NCBI RefSeq assembly: GCF_030684215.1
Contig: NZ_JAUXOV010000065.1
Location: 62,001 to 126,000, forward strand
Direction of reading: 5' to 3'
Length of the DNA: 64,000 nt
Source of the DNA: Pseudotabrizicola sp.
GTDB taxonomy: Bacteria; Pseudomonadota; Alphaproteobacteria; Rhodobacterales; Rhodobacteraceae
Of this stretch, positions 29,171-38,095 are shown one piece after another. The translations under genes were made by a program, and so were the position numbers. How positions within the stretch are numbered: the stretch's first letter is position 1; every line of letters starts with the position of its first letter. The notes beneath the pieces are model-generated. The model saw only the letters and a program-made list of their open reading frames with translations. It had not been told where the DNA came from and made no database searches.

Positions 29171-29302
29171 CGTAGGGCATGTATCGTGGGTTCATGTGTC
29201 ATCAATCGGGTGCACTAGCGGCAGTGACAGGGTCTTTCTGTGGTGGAACTGCGGCACCGGATGCGGGCTTGATTTCATCGGCATCGTCGGTAATCTGAAA
29301 GC

Positions 29303-29650
29303 ATGACGGTTCAACCCCCGAGCCACTTCCCCTTTACCACATCCCTGCCAGAGCAGGTCTGTTTCGACAGGCATGAACTGTCGATGATTCTGGGGCTGTA
29401 TGGCCGGATGGTGGCCTTGGGTGAATGGCGCGATTACGGCATTTCGACCTTGCGTGAATTCGCGGTGTTCGAGATCTATCGGCGGACTGCGGAGAATCCG
29501 CTGTATCGGATTGAAAAGCGCCCCAAGTTGCGCGGCAAGCAAGGTCTGTATGCTGTGGTCGCGATGGATGGCCAGATTTTGCGACGTGGGGGCGATCTGG
29601 CGCAGGTGCTGCGCGTGCTGGAACGCAAGCTGATCCGGCCCATCGACTAA
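29303..29650 (+). CDS. DUF2794 family protein
   Basis: 115 residues matching the DUF2794 family of alphaproteobacteria: VCFDRHELSMILGLYGRMVA, GEWRDYGISTLREFAVFEIY, YRIEKRPKLRGKQGLY and LAQVLRVLERKLIRPID. There is no signal peptide or membrane helix. The function is unknown. It stands alone on the plus strand, with the possible structured RNA region upstream and the convergent NlpC/P60 gene 60 bases downstream. Confidence 0.85.
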   Translation: MTVQPPSHFPFTTSLPEQVCFDRHELSMILGLYGRMVALGEWRDYGISTLREFAVFEIYRRTAENPLYRIEKRPKLRGKQGLYAVVAMDGQILRRGGDLAQVLRVLERKLIRPID

Positions 29651-29710
29651 GACACTTGTCCGCCCTTCCGGGCATCTTCGCTATGACGGTCCCTTGTGGA
29701 AGAACAACAT

Positions 29711-30535
29711 TCAGGGCGTGAAGACGCGCCGGCGGGCGATGACCGGGCCGCCGTCCTGGGCCAGAATGCGGCCGATGGCGCTGGCGATCGGCTCAAAGGC
29801 GACACTCATCGTATGGCCATTCGCATGAAGAATGCGCCTTGCATCGGCGACCCAGGCAACATGGCCTTTCCAGAACAGAAGATCCCCCCGTTGCAACGGC
29901 ATCTTATCCTCAAGCGCACGGCCAAGTGTTTGTTGCTGGTCACTGTCACCGGGACAGGCCAGACCACAGGCCAGCATCGCCGCCTGCACCAGCCCCGAAC
30001 AGTCTATTCCGGCCGCTGTGTTCCCACCCCACAGATAGGGCGTACCAAGAAGCGACTCGGCCACTGTCAGCGGATCGGTGGGGCGGTCGTTCAACCCGCG
30101 AAGATGGGCCAGCGGCACATAGCCCTGAGGTGTCTCCGCAAAGCTGTCATGAAGGGCTGTCACGGTCAGCGCTGCACCAAAGGGCAGGACGGCGCGTTCT
30201 GGGGCCTGAATCTTTGGTCGCGTGTAAAGATGGCTGGCCCGGGCGGCGATCCAATGAGTTGGTGTTGTGGCAGGGCCGATGGCAGCGGCATTGACCCAGC
30301 CGCAGTAACCGTCCTTTGCAGCCTGAACAAAGGCGTGATCGTCGGAAAGGTCGATCACCGTGACCGTATCCCCCAACAGCAACTGGCGCTCACGGGCGCC
30401 GTTGGGATGGGCCAACAGGTCGACGACGGGGTGCTTGACGCTGGCGGCCTCGCCTTGGACAAAAGTCGCCTCAACCAGCCCCCGCAATGACGGCAGGGCC
30501 AATCGGCCGGAAAAGGGTGTGGTGCGGCGATCCAT
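29711..30535 (-). CDS. NlpC/P60 family peptidoglycan endopeptidase
   Basis: 274 residues. The N-terminal half (about 20-150) has bacterial SH3-like repeats (DLLAHPNGARERQLLLGDTV and later LPFGAALTVTALHDSF). The C-terminal cysteine peptidase domain has the catalytic cysteine in AAGIDCSGLVQ, histidine in GHVAWVAD and a third polar residue in LHANGHTMSV. Such enzymes cut peptide stems of peptidoglycan. No signal peptide is evident, as in many alphaproteobacterial members. The ATG at 30535 follows AGGAGGAGAGA and lies 13 bases after the stop of the M17 aminopeptidase gene, so both form an operon. Confidence 0.9.
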   Translation of the reverse strand: MDRRTTPFSGRLALPSLRGLVEATFVQGEAASVKHPVVDLLAHPNGARERQLLLGDTVTVIDLSDDHAFVQAAKDGYCGWVNAAAIGPATTPTHWIAARASHLYTRPKIQAPERAVLPFGAALTVTALHDSFAETPQGYVPLAHLRGLNDRPTDPLTVAESLLGTPYLWGGNTAAGIDCSGLVQAAMLACGLACPGDSDQQQTLGRALEDKMPLQRGDLLFWKGHVAWVADARRILHANGHTMSVAFEPIASAIGRILAQDGGPVIARRRVFTP

Positions 30536-30548
30536 TTTGTCTCTCCTC

Positions 30549-31940
30549 CTAAAGCGCGAGCATTTCGGGCAGGGCGTAAAGCAGCGCCCGCGCTCCTTGT
30601 CCCGCGCCGCCCTTTGGTCGTGCGGGCAAGTCTGCCGGATTGTGTCCGTAGATGTCAAAATGCGCATAGTGCGGCGTATCGACAAATCGGCGCAGGAACA
30701 GTGCAGCGGTGATCGCCCCGGCAAAACCACCAGATGGCGCATTGTCCAGATCGGCGATGCCCGGCTCGATCATAGGCTCATAGGCATCCCAGAACGGCAG
30801 ACGCCAGACCGGGTCGAATCCAGTTGCCGCCCCTGCCGCGATGGCGCTGGCCATGATGGAGTCGTCGGTAAAGTAGGGCGCAAGGTCAGGCCCTACTGCA
30901 ACCCGCGCGGCCCCGGTCAGCGTGGCCATCGAGATCACGGTCGCGCCCCTCTCCTCACATGCATACGTCAGCGCGTCTGCAAGGATCAGACGGCCCTCGG
31001 CATCGGTGTTGTTGATCTCGACCGTCAGGCCCTTGCGGCTTGTCAGAATGTCACGCGGGCGCATGGCGCTGCCTGATACGCTGTTTTCGACTGCGGGCAC
31101 CAGAACCCGCAGGCGCAGCGGCAGTCCAAGCCGCATGATCATCAGTGCAAGACCCATGACCGTGGCGGCACCGCCCATATCTTTCTTCATCAAAAGCATT
31201 CCGGCGGATGGCTTCAGATCCAGCCCGCCAGTGTCAAAGCAAACCCCCTTGCCCACAAGCGTCAGCGCAGGCCCCTCGGTGCCCCAGCGCATGTCAAGCA
31301 GGCGGGGCGCGCGGGGTGATGCGCGACCCACCGCATGGATCATCGGGAAATTCTGCGCCAGCAGATCATCGCCCACAATGGCGGTTGCAGTTGCGCCATG
31401 CTCTTGGGCAAGCGCAAAGAACGCGGCCTGCAACTGCTCTGGCCCCATGTCATTGGCGGGCGTGTTGATCAGGTCGCGGGTCAGGTATTCACCCGCCGCC
31501 ATCGCCAGAAGGGTTTCGCCATCAACCCCGTCGGGCAACTTCAGGCGCGGCAACGCAGCAGGGGTTTTGCCGGGGCGGTAAGTGTCAAAGCGGTAGCTGG
31601 CCAACAGCCACCCCAACACTGCCTCATCCGCGGCGGCCCCGGCTATTTCACCTGTCAGATGCCAGTCACCCGCAGGCAGCGCCGCTACCGCCTTGGCCAG
31701 TCCAAACCTGCCACGGGCGCGGGCCTTTGCCGTGCCGGTGCCGATGATAGCCCCGGCAAGGCCGTCAGGCCCCGGCAACAATCGCAGTTCACCCAATGCA
31801 GCCTCAAAACCTGTGCCAGCCAGCCAGCCCGCCCAAGCGGCGCCCGGTCCGGTCAGCCAGTCGGGCAGATCATCGGGCGCGATGACATGCAGTGGCAATG
31901 AGACGGCATCAGCGGGGGCAAGGCTGGGAAGGTCGGTCAT
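30549..31940 (-). CDS. M17 leucyl aminopeptidase family protein
   Basis: 463 residues of the cytoplasmic M17 dizinc aminopeptidases. The C-terminal catalytic domain shows GKGVCFDTGGLDLKPSAGM, the metal-binding lysine in MKKDMGG, VPAVENSVSGSAMRP and the family signature NTDAEGRLILADAL. The N-terminal domain is more divergent, as in the PepB-like members. Start ATG 31940 (MTDLPSLAPAD) is chosen over an 18-codon upstream extension. It is co-transcribed with the downstream NlpC/P60 gene, which may process the released peptides or the cell-wall stems. Confidence 0.92.
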   Translation of the reverse strand: MTDLPSLAPADAVSLPLHVIAPDDLPDWLTGPGAAWAGWLAGTGFEAALGELRLLPGPDGLAGAIIGTGTAKARARGRFGLAKAVAALPAGDWHLTGEIAGAAADEAVLGWLLASYRFDTYRPGKTPAALPRLKLPDGVDGETLLAMAAGEYLTRDLINTPANDMGPEQLQAAFFALAQEHGATATAIVGDDLLAQNFPMIHAVGRASPRAPRLLDMRWGTEGPALTLVGKGVCFDTGGLDLKPSAGMLLMKKDMGGAATVMGLALMIMRLGLPLRLRVLVPAVENSVSGSAMRPRDILTSRKGLTVEINNTDAEGRLILADALTYACEERGATVISMATLTGAARVAVGPDLAPYFTDDSIMASAIAAGAATGFDPVWRLPFWDAYEPMIEPGIADLDNAPSGGFAGAITAALFLRRFVDTPHYAHFDIYGHNPADLPARPKGGAGQGARALLYALPEMLAL

Positions 31941-32000
31941 CTGACAGTTCCTTTTAGGATTGCCAAAGCCTAGCCGTTCCGGTGCTGCCTGCAAGCCCTG

Positions 32001-32390
32001 CTAGATCAGCGATTGATCCAGCAATTCCTTGTCCGGTGCCAGCGACCGTTCGGCAATCCGTAGCAAGCGCGCCCAAACTGCGGAAAAGGCAGTCGAGTCG
32101 CCACTGGCCAGACAGGTGCGCACATCAATGGCAACCAAACCCAGTGACACCATGCCCAGATTTTCCGACATGCGCTGCAAGCGCCGCAACTGGCGCGCCA
32201 GGTCGGCCATATCATGCGCGCGCACCTGACTGGCCAGCCCGGCCATCGTCAGCGCCAATTCACCAAGCGCGCGCGACACCACTTGTTCCGCCGAATCCGT
32301 GCCCAGATTACGGTAAATCGTGGCAATCGGTTCGCCATCCTGCCGCACCCGTTCCATCGGACGCAGCCGCACCACATTATCAGCCTGCAT
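32001..32390 (-). CDS. Uncharacterised helical protein
   Basis: 129 residues (MQADNVVRLRPMERVRQDGE) with a long helical centre, LGELALTMAGLASQVRAHDM then LARQLRRLQRMSENLGM, which resembles a four-helix or Hpt-like arrangement but lacks a convincing phosphotransfer histidine motif. No signal peptide. The alternative start at 32417 adds nine residues. It lies 60 bases upstream of the M17 aminopeptidase gene on the same strand. I cannot name a function. Confidence 0.65.
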   Translation of the reverse strand: MQADNVVRLRPMERVRQDGEPIATIYRNLGTDSAEQVVSRALGELALTMAGLASQVRAHDMADLARQLRRLQRMSENLGMVSLGLVAIDVRTCLASGDSTAFSAVWARLLRIAERSLAPDKELLDQSLI

Positions 32391-32533
32391 GGCCCACACC
32401 TCTTGTTTCACACCCAAAGCCAGACTGCGCCCGGCATCCTGAAGAAAAGGTTGCAGGTGCAGAATAATCCCTCTCGAATTTTCTGCGATTGCTGCCTATT
32501 AGGTCTGTTGCCCTTTTGCGGAGGCCGTACGGC

Positions 32534-33178
32534 ATGGATGCAGCTCGCCCCCTTCCCCAGTATCTGATCCAGCGGTTTCATGGCTGGCGCGCAACGACCT
32601 ATCAGGACAACAAGGCATGGTTCCGCCGTCTGGCCGAAAGCGGCCAGCATCCGCGTGCCATGGTGATTTCGTGCTGTGACAGTCGGGTGCATGTCACCTC
32701 GATATTTGGCGCAGATGAGGGAGAATTTTTCATTCACCGCAACGTGGCCAATCTGGTGCCGCCGTTTTCCCCCGATGGGACCTATCACGGTACCTCGGCG
32801 GCGGTCGAGTATGCGGTGACCTCTCTGGGTGTCGCGCACATCGTGGTGCTGGGCCATTCCAACTGCGGCGGGGTCAAGGGCTGCGACGACATGTGCATGG
32901 GCCATGCCCCGGCGCTGGAAGAAAAGACATCCTTTGTCGGGCGCTGGATGGATATTCTGCGCCCCGGATTTGAACGGGTAAAGCACCTGCCAGACGCCGA
33001 CCGCGCGCGTGCGCTGGAAAAAGAGGCGGTGTTGGTCAGTCTGGAAAATCTGATGAGCTTTCCGTTCGTGCGCGATGCGGTCGGTGATGACAGGCTGACG
33101 TTGCATGGGCTGTGGAATGACACCGGGGCAGGCGCTCTGGAACATTTTGATCCGGCGCGGGGATTTGTCGCGGTCTGA
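32534..33178 (+). CDS. Beta-class carbonic anhydrase
   Basis: 214 residues that interconvert CO2 and bicarbonate. Zinc ligands are Cys47 in VISCCDSRVHV (CxDxR motif) and the His and Cys of GHSNCGGVKGC. FFIHRNVANLVPP and SAAVEYAVTSLGVAHIVVLG are the usual beta-class blocks. The start at 32534 has GGAGG 8 bases upstream. It is 50 bases before an SbtA-type bicarbonate transporter gene and its PII-like partner, so the three probably work together in bicarbonate supply. No signal peptide, hence cytoplasmic. Confidence 0.95.
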   Translation: MDAARPLPQYLIQRFHGWRATTYQDNKAWFRRLAESGQHPRAMVISCCDSRVHVTSIFGADEGEFFIHRNVANLVPPFSPDGTYHGTSAAVEYAVTSLGVAHIVVLGHSNCGGVKGCDDMCMGHAPALEEKTSFVGRWMDILRPGFERVKHLPDADRARALEKEAVLVSLENLMSFPFVRDAVGDDRLTLHGLWNDTGAGALEHFDPARGFVAV

Positions 33179-33228
33179 CCTTGTCAGAGTTTAAACGATT
33201 CCCATATCGCGGCTAACAGGGGGCTTTC

Positions 33229-34209
33229 ATGCACGATATTCTTTCGCTGGCGGCAGATAATCTGCTGTCTCCTATGATTTTGTGCTTTGCACTTGGTCTG
33301 TTTGCGGCACTGGCGCGATCTGAACTGACGGTGCCCGAGGCCGCGGCCAAGGCGTTGTCGATCTACCTTTTGTTTGCCATCGGCTTCAAAGGAGGCGTGG
33401 CGGTTGCGGATCACGGGGTGGACGGGCGGCTGATCTCGGCACTGCTGGCGGGGGTGGTCTTGTCCTTTGCGCTGCCCTTTGTGGCCTTTGGCCTGCTGCG
33501 CGGGATGACACGGCTTTCCATCACCGATGCCGCAGCGGTGGCGGCGCACTACGGGTCAATCTCTATCGTGACCTTTGTGACGGCGGCATCCGTGCTGACC
33601 TCGCAGGGGATCGCGTCTGAGGGCTATATGGTGGCCGTGGCCGCCGCGATGGAGGCGCCGGCGATCATCTCGGCGCTGTGGCTGGTCAGCCGGGCGGGCA
33701 GTGGCGCGCAGCGGATGGACGCCGATCTGTGGCGCGAAATCCTGCTGAACGGGTCAATCGTTCTGCTGGTCGGGTCCTTTGTGATTGGCATTGTAACCGG
33801 GCAGGATGGCATGGTGCGGATCGAAAGCTTTATCGTGTCGCCGTTTCAGGGGGTGCTGTGCCTGTTCTTGCTGGACATGGGGTTGGTCGCCGGTCGGGGT
33901 CTGCGCACGTCGCGCGGGGTTTTGACGCTGGGAGCTGTGGCCTTTGGCTTTGTAATGCCGGTGGTGGGCGCATTGATCGGGCTGGCGGCGGGGTTGCTGC
34001 TGGGCCTGTCCACTGGTGGTGTCGCGCTGATGATGGTGCTGGCGGCTTCTGCCAGCTACATTGCTGTGCCCGCGGCGATGCGGGTGGCGCTGCCCGAGGC
34101 GAACCCTTCGGTTTACCTGACGCTGTCTTTGGGCGTGACCTTTCCCTTTAACCTGACGCTTGGGATTCCGGCCTATGTCGCCATCGCCCAAGCCGTGACC
34201 GGAGGCTGA
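33229..34209 (+). CDS. sbtA: SbtA-type sodium-dependent bicarbonate transporter
   Basis: 326 residues with about ten hydrophobic segments in two inverted halves, as in the SbtA family (formerly DUF897). Family-like blocks are SPMILCFALGLFAALARS, LSIYLLFAIGFKGGVAVA, AAHYGSISIVTFVTAAS and, in the second half, ASASYIAVPAAMRVALPEAN, which includes the substrate-binding serines. It follows the carbonic anhydrase gene by 50 bases and is followed after 3 bases by a PII-like gene, the position of SbtB in cyanobacteria. The symbol reflects family membership; transport has not been shown for this protein. Confidence 0.88.
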   Translation: MHDILSLAADNLLSPMILCFALGLFAALARSELTVPEAAAKALSIYLLFAIGFKGGVAVADHGVDGRLISALLAGVVLSFALPFVAFGLLRGMTRLSITDAAAVAAHYGSISIVTFVTAASVLTSQGIASEGYMVAVAAAMEAPAIISALWLVSRAGSGAQRMDADLWREILLNGSIVLLVGSFVIGIVTGQDGMVRIESFIVSPFQGVLCLFLLDMGLVAGRGLRTSRGVLTLGAVAFGFVMPVVGALIGLAAGLLLGLSTGGVALMMVLAASASYIAVPAAMRVALPEANPSVYLTLSLGVTFPFNLTLGIPAYVAIAQAVTGG

Positions 34210-34212
34210 GTG

Positions 34213-34521
34213 ATGCAGACCCATATCGCCAAACGAGTCGAGATCATCATCGAAGCGCCGATGCAAGGCCGCCTGACCGATGCGCTGACCCGCGCCGGGG
34301 TAACGGGTTATACCGTGCTGCCGGTCTTGGGTGGTTCGGGCCGGTCGGGGGAGTGGACGCGCGAAGGGCAGGTCGGGCGCGGCGGTATGGTGGCCGTGGT
34401 CTGCCTGATCCGGGCCGAGCGGCTGGATATGTTGCTGGATGCGGCCTTTGCCGTGGTCGAGCGCCATATCGGCGTGGTGTCGGTGACGGAATGCGAAGTG
34501 CTGCGCGCCGAGCGGTTCTGA
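34213..34521 (+). CDS. sbtB: PII-like regulator of the bicarbonate transporter (SbtB-like)
   Basis: 102 residues with the PII ferredoxin-like fold: HIAKRVEIIIEAPMQGRLTD, AGVTGYTVLPVLGGSGRSG, a T-loop region GEWTREGQVGRGGM and VERHIGVVSVTECEVL. ATG 34213 lies 7 bases after GGAGG; GTG 34210 would add one residue. In cyanobacteria SbtB binds adenyl nucleotides and closes SbtA. The cysteine pair found at the end of some SbtB proteins is missing here, so redox control of that kind is not expected. Confidence 0.82.
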   Translation: MQTHIAKRVEIIIEAPMQGRLTDALTRAGVTGYTVLPVLGGSGRSGEWTREGQVGRGGMVAVVCLIRAERLDMLLDAAFAVVERHIGVVSVTECEVLRAERF

Positions 34522-34536
34522 GCGCAGCGCGCATGA

Positions 34537-34562
34537 AAAAGCCCGCCAAAGGGCGGGCTTTT
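34537..34562. terminator. Bidirectional intrinsic terminator
   Basis: A GCCCGCC/GGCGGGC stem with loop AAAG (34541-34558), flanked by an A-run on the left and TTTT on the right, so it can work on both strands. It ends the carbonic anhydrase-sbtA-sbtB transcript on the plus strand and asd on the minus strand, whose stop is at 34583. Confidence 0.85.
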
Positions 34563-34582
34563 GAAGGTTGTTGGAGCAGAGA

Positions 34583-35605
34583 TCAGCCCTTTTTCAGGCA
34601 GCGCTGGCCAAGCACTTCGGCAATCTGCACCGCGTTCAAGGCGGCACCTTTGCGCAGGTTGTCCGACACGACCCAGATGTTCAGGCCGTTTTCAATCGTC
34701 TCATCCTGACGGATGCGGCTGATATAGGTGGCATATTCGCCCACGCAGTCGATGGGGGTGATATAGCCGCCCGCCTCGCGCTTATCGACCACCAGCACGC
34801 CCGGCGCTTCGCGCAGGATGTCGGTGGCTTCCTCCCAATCGAGATAATCTTCAAACTCGATATTGATCGACTCGGAATGGCCCACGAACACCGGCACGCG
34901 CACGCAGGTGGCGGTGACCTTGATCTTTGGGTCGAGGATTTTCTTGGTCTCGACGACCATTTTCCATTCTTCTTTCGTATCGCCGGAATCAAGGAATACG
35001 TCGATATGCGGGATCACGTTGAAGGCGATCTGCTTGGGGTAGACGCTTGGCTTTACTTCCTGACCCGGCACATAGATGCCTTTGGTCTGGTTCCAAAGCT
35101 CGTCAATCGCCTCTTTGCCGGTGCCGGACACGGATTGATAGGTAGAGACAACCACCCGCTTGATCCGGGCGCGGTCGTGCAAGGGCTTGAGCGCCACAAC
35201 CATCTGCGCGGTCGAGCAGTTGGGGTTGGCGATGATGTTCTTGTTCTTGTAGCGCATAACATCGTCGGCATTCACTTCCGGCACGATCAGCGGGATATCG
35301 GGGTCGTAGCGGTAAAGCGACGAGTTGTCGATCACCACGCAGCCCTGCTTGGCCGCCTTTGGTGCATAGATTTTGGTCGCGTCTGAGCCGATGGCAAAGA
35401 GCGCAATGTCCCAGCCAGAGAAGTCGAAAGTGTCGAGGTCTTTGGTTTTGAGAGTCCTGTCCCCGAAAGAGACTTCAGTGCCCAGCGACTTGCGGCTGGC
35501 AAGTGCGGTGATCTCATCTACGGGAAACTCACGCTCGGCGAGGATGTTGAGCATTTCTTTGCCCACATTCCCCGTCGCGCCCACGACAACGACTCTATAG
35601 CCCAT
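34583..35605 (-). CDS. asd: Aspartate-semialdehyde dehydrogenase
   Basis: 340 residues. The enzyme reduces aspartyl phosphate to aspartate semialdehyde in lysine, threonine, methionine and diaminopimelate synthesis. The NADP site is VVVGATGNVGKEML at the N-terminus. The catalytic cysteine is in ANPNCSTAQMV, STYQSVSGTGKEAIDEL follows, and the catalytic histidine region is VFVGHSESINIEF. ATG 35605 follows GGAGGG by 4 bases; an upstream ATG at 35617 lies inside the ribosome-site region. Confidence 0.97.
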   Translation of the reverse strand: MGYRVVVVGATGNVGKEMLNILAEREFPVDEITALASRKSLGTEVSFGDRTLKTKDLDTFDFSGWDIALFAIGSDATKIYAPKAAKQGCVVIDNSSLYRYDPDIPLIVPEVNADDVMRYKNKNIIANPNCSTAQMVVALKPLHDRARIKRVVVSTYQSVSGTGKEAIDELWNQTKGIYVPGQEVKPSVYPKQIAFNVIPHIDVFLDSGDTKEEWKMVVETKKILDPKIKVTATCVRVPVFVGHSESINIEFEDYLDWEEATDILREAPGVLVVDKREAGGYITPIDCVGEYATYISRIRQDETIENGLNIWVVSDNLRKGAALNAVQIAEVLGQRCLKKG

Positions 35606-35679
35606 CTGGCCCTCCATGCGTCAAACGACGATGTCCCTTACCGCAAAGGGGGGTGAGGGGGAAGGGTTGAAAAGAAAGA

Positions 35680-35698
35680 GTGGGGGCGCTGCCCCCAC
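35680..35698 (-). terminator. Hairpin terminator after the MFS gene
   Basis: An 8-bp perfect stem GTGGGGGC/GCCCCCAC with loop GCT. On the minus strand it is followed by TCTTTCTTTTC, a pyrimidine-rich run suited to intrinsic termination of the MFS gene that ends at 35728. It is joined to the repeated element at 35701-35727. Confidence 0.7.
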
Positions 35699-35700
35699 AC

Positions 35701-35727
35701 CCCCGGGATATTTAAGAACAGAAAATG
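35701..35727. repeat. 27-bp intergenic repeat, copy 1
   Basis: A 27-base sequence beginning CCCCGGGATATTTAAGAACA is identical to 45013-45039. In both places it lies between the 3' end of a minus-strand gene and a GC-rich hairpin with a 3-base loop. It directly abuts the stop codon of the MFS gene. Confidence 0.85.
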
Positions 35728-36894
35728 TCAGTCGGTGCGATCCCGGGAGAAGGCATAGACAGCGAGGCCAGCGGCAAGCATCAGGGCGATGAAGCCGAAG
35801 ATGGCGGTGTAGGGGGCAGAGGCGTGGCTTGCGGCTGTGGTGGCGTGGATATGGCCGGTGGCAAGTTGCAACAAGCCCACGGGGGCGATGCCGAACAGGT
35901 TCAGCAGCGTCACGCCGCGCCCTGTGAGATGCGCGGGGATAAAGGCGCGGCCATGGGCGATGACCATGGGGAACGAGGCGCCGGCAAAGCCGAGACCTGC
36001 CAGCAGGGTGATGGTGATCGTGGGGCTTTGGGGCGAGAGCCAGAGGCCGATGATACAGGCCAACGCCATAGCATTGCCGCCAAGGATCAGCCATTTGCGG
36101 GTGCCAAACGCGCGCTCTAACGGGCCATAGGCAAAGCTGCCCGCCACCATGGCCAGTCCCATGATCAGGCTGACCTGACCGATCCATGCCGCATCTGCGC
36201 CGAACACATCGCGAAACAGTGGTCCGACCCAGAGGCCACGGATGGAGGCGGCGGGGGCATAGCAAACCGCCATCATGATAAGCATTGGCCAAAGCGCAGG
36301 CATGCGCAACAGGTCCAGCAGGCTGCCTTTTTGTCCGGCCTGCGCTCGGGGCGGGTCGCGCAGAAGTGCAAGGATTACAAGCGCAATCAGCGCTGTGATC
36401 GCGGCCAGTCCCCAGAGCGAGGCTCGCCAGCCGACCGCCTCGACCGCCATCGACAAGGGCAGGGACGAGCCGATGTTGCCCAGATTGCCGATGCCCACCG
36501 TGGCCCCGGCCAGCGTGCCAAACACGGAGGGTGAATAGCTGCGGGCAAAGATGTAATACGACGCCATCAACACAGACGAGCAGCCCACCCCGATCAGCAC
36601 CATGGCTAGTTTGATCGTCGCCGGCGTGGTGGCCGTGGCAAAAATCGCAGCCCCCGCCGCGCCGATGGCCATCAGAACGGCGGTGGTCAGGCGTGGGCCG
36701 ACACGGTCCAGCGCCTCACCCACCGGGATCTGCATGACGGCAAAGGCCAAAAACCACAGGCCGGACGCGGCGGCCAGATCGCTGGCGGTGGCCCCCAGAT
36801 CGGTGGCCAGAACCGGGGTCAGAACGGCGAGAAAGGCACGGTAAAACTGGCTGAGGACATAAGCCCCCAGAAGGGCAGCAATTCCGGCACGCAT
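35728..36894 (-). CDS. MFS transporter
   Basis: A 388-residue major facilitator with about twelve hydrophobic segments. The loop 2-3 signature appears as GEALDRVGPRLTTA, and in the second half GPLERAFGTRKWLILGG repeats it. The start ATG 36894 (MRAGIAALLGAYVLSQFYRA) follows AGGGAGA by 8 bases; the much longer upstream open frame is out of character and overlaps the divergent DUF4424 gene. The substrate is not predictable. It is a single gene with terminator and repeat at its 3' end. Confidence 0.88.
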   Translation of the reverse strand: MRAGIAALLGAYVLSQFYRAFLAVLTPVLATDLGATASDLAAASGLWFLAFAVMQIPVGEALDRVGPRLTTAVLMAIGAAGAAIFATATTPATIKLAMVLIGVGCSSVLMASYYIFARSYSPSVFGTLAGATVGIGNLGNIGSSLPLSMAVEAVGWRASLWGLAAITALIALVILALLRDPPRAQAGQKGSLLDLLRMPALWPMLIMMAVCYAPAASIRGLWVGPLFRDVFGADAAWIGQVSLIMGLAMVAGSFAYGPLERAFGTRKWLILGGNAMALACIIGLWLSPQSPTITITLLAGLGFAGASFPMVIAHGRAFIPAHLTGRGVTLLNLFGIAPVGLLQLATGHIHATTAASHASAPYTAIFGFIALMLAAGLAVYAFSRDRTD

Positions 36895-37032
36895 GGTCTG
36901 TGATCTCCCTGATGGATCGCGACCATTGCAGGGGGAGGCAGGCGGGTCAACAGGGGCTGGTGTGGGAAAGCTTACCTTGTCGAGCAGGCATGGCGCAGGC
37001 ACAGTGGCGGCGCGTTGCACAGGAGAAGTCGG

Positions 37033-38085
37033 ATGCGGTTTGCGGGTGTTCTGACGGTCGGGCTGGGATTGACTTGGGCACCTGTGGCGCAGGCCAATGA
37101 CGGCTTTGGCGGTCTGACGGCCACCGGGCTGACCTTTGGCCAGACGGATGCCATCGCGATGGAGGAAGAAGACCTGGTCATCAGCCGCGACGAGGTGCGG
37201 GTGGATTACGTCTTTCGCAACCTCACCGGGCAGGATGTGACAGGCGAGGTGATCTTCCCCTTGCCGCCGATCTCGCTGAGCCTTTTGTTGAACTCCGAAT
37301 TTAACTTGCCCGATGATCCCAGCCATCCCGATCTGGTGAATTTCCGCGCCGTGGTGGATGGGGCGGATGTGGCGGTCAGCATAGACCGCATCGCCGTTCT
37401 TGAACCGCCGTGGGAAGAAGACCGTCCGCAGGCTGAGCAATATGACACCCCCGGTCCCGATGTTACCGCAGCCTTACAGCGCTATGGTATGCCGATGACG
37501 CCGGATGTGGATGCTGTTCTGGTGGCCTTGTACGCTTTGAACGCGGTGCAACTGCGCAACATGGTGAACGACGGGTTGCTGGAGAGTTTTAACGACGGGC
37601 CAGACCTGAGCGCAGAAGATGTCATGCCGCTGTGGTCGATCGTTGCGCGCTACCACTGGACCCAGACCTTCCCGGCCGGAGAGGTGCTGCGCATCTCGCA
37701 CAGCTATGACAATCGCCCTCCGGGGGGGATTTTTGTCTGGCAAGATCCGCCAAAGGCCGAATGGCTGTCGGGACTGCGCGCACAATATTGCATTGATGCC
37801 GCCACCTCGCGGGGGATCGCAAAGCAACTGGCTGCATCGGAATATGATGGCATGGTGACCGGGCTTTCGTGGCACATATCATACGTGCTGCGCACCGCAA
37901 ATTCATGGGCCGGCCCTATCGGGCGCTTTCGGTTGACGGTGGACAAGGGCGACGCGGGGCATATCCTGTCACTATGCGCGAATGGCGTCAAAAAGACCGG
38001 ACCGACCACGTTTGAGGTGGAGTGGCGAGATTACACCCCGACATCAGATCTGGAAATCCTGATCGTCGCCCCGCTGGAGGGGTAA
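37033..38085 (+). CDS. DUF4424 family exported protein
   Basis: 350 residues with a signal peptide (MRFAGVLTVGLGLTWAPVAQ, cleaved near AQA-ND). The mature part has the DUF4424 pattern DGFGGLTATGLTFGQTDAIA, EEDLVISRDEVRVDYVFRN and the closing RLTVDKGDAGHILSLC with TFEVEWRDYTPTSDLEILI. The family is predicted periplasmic or outer-membrane associated and its function is unknown. AGGAGA precedes the ATG. It is transcribed divergently from the MFS gene at 36894 and converges with the next MFS gene 10 bases downstream. Confidence 0.87.
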   Translation: MRFAGVLTVGLGLTWAPVAQANDGFGGLTATGLTFGQTDAIAMEEEDLVISRDEVRVDYVFRNLTGQDVTGEVIFPLPPISLSLLLNSEFNLPDDPSHPDLVNFRAVVDGADVAVSIDRIAVLEPPWEEDRPQAEQYDTPGPDVTAALQRYGMPMTPDVDAVLVALYALNAVQLRNMVNDGLLESFNDGPDLSAEDVMPLWSIVARYHWTQTFPAGEVLRISHSYDNRPPGGIFVWQDPPKAEWLSGLRAQYCIDAATSRGIAKQLAASEYDGMVTGLSWHISYVLRTANSWAGPIGRFRLTVDKGDAGHILSLCANGVKKTGPTTFEVEWRDYTPTSDLEILIVAPLEG

Positions 38086-38095
38086 ACGTTGCGGT

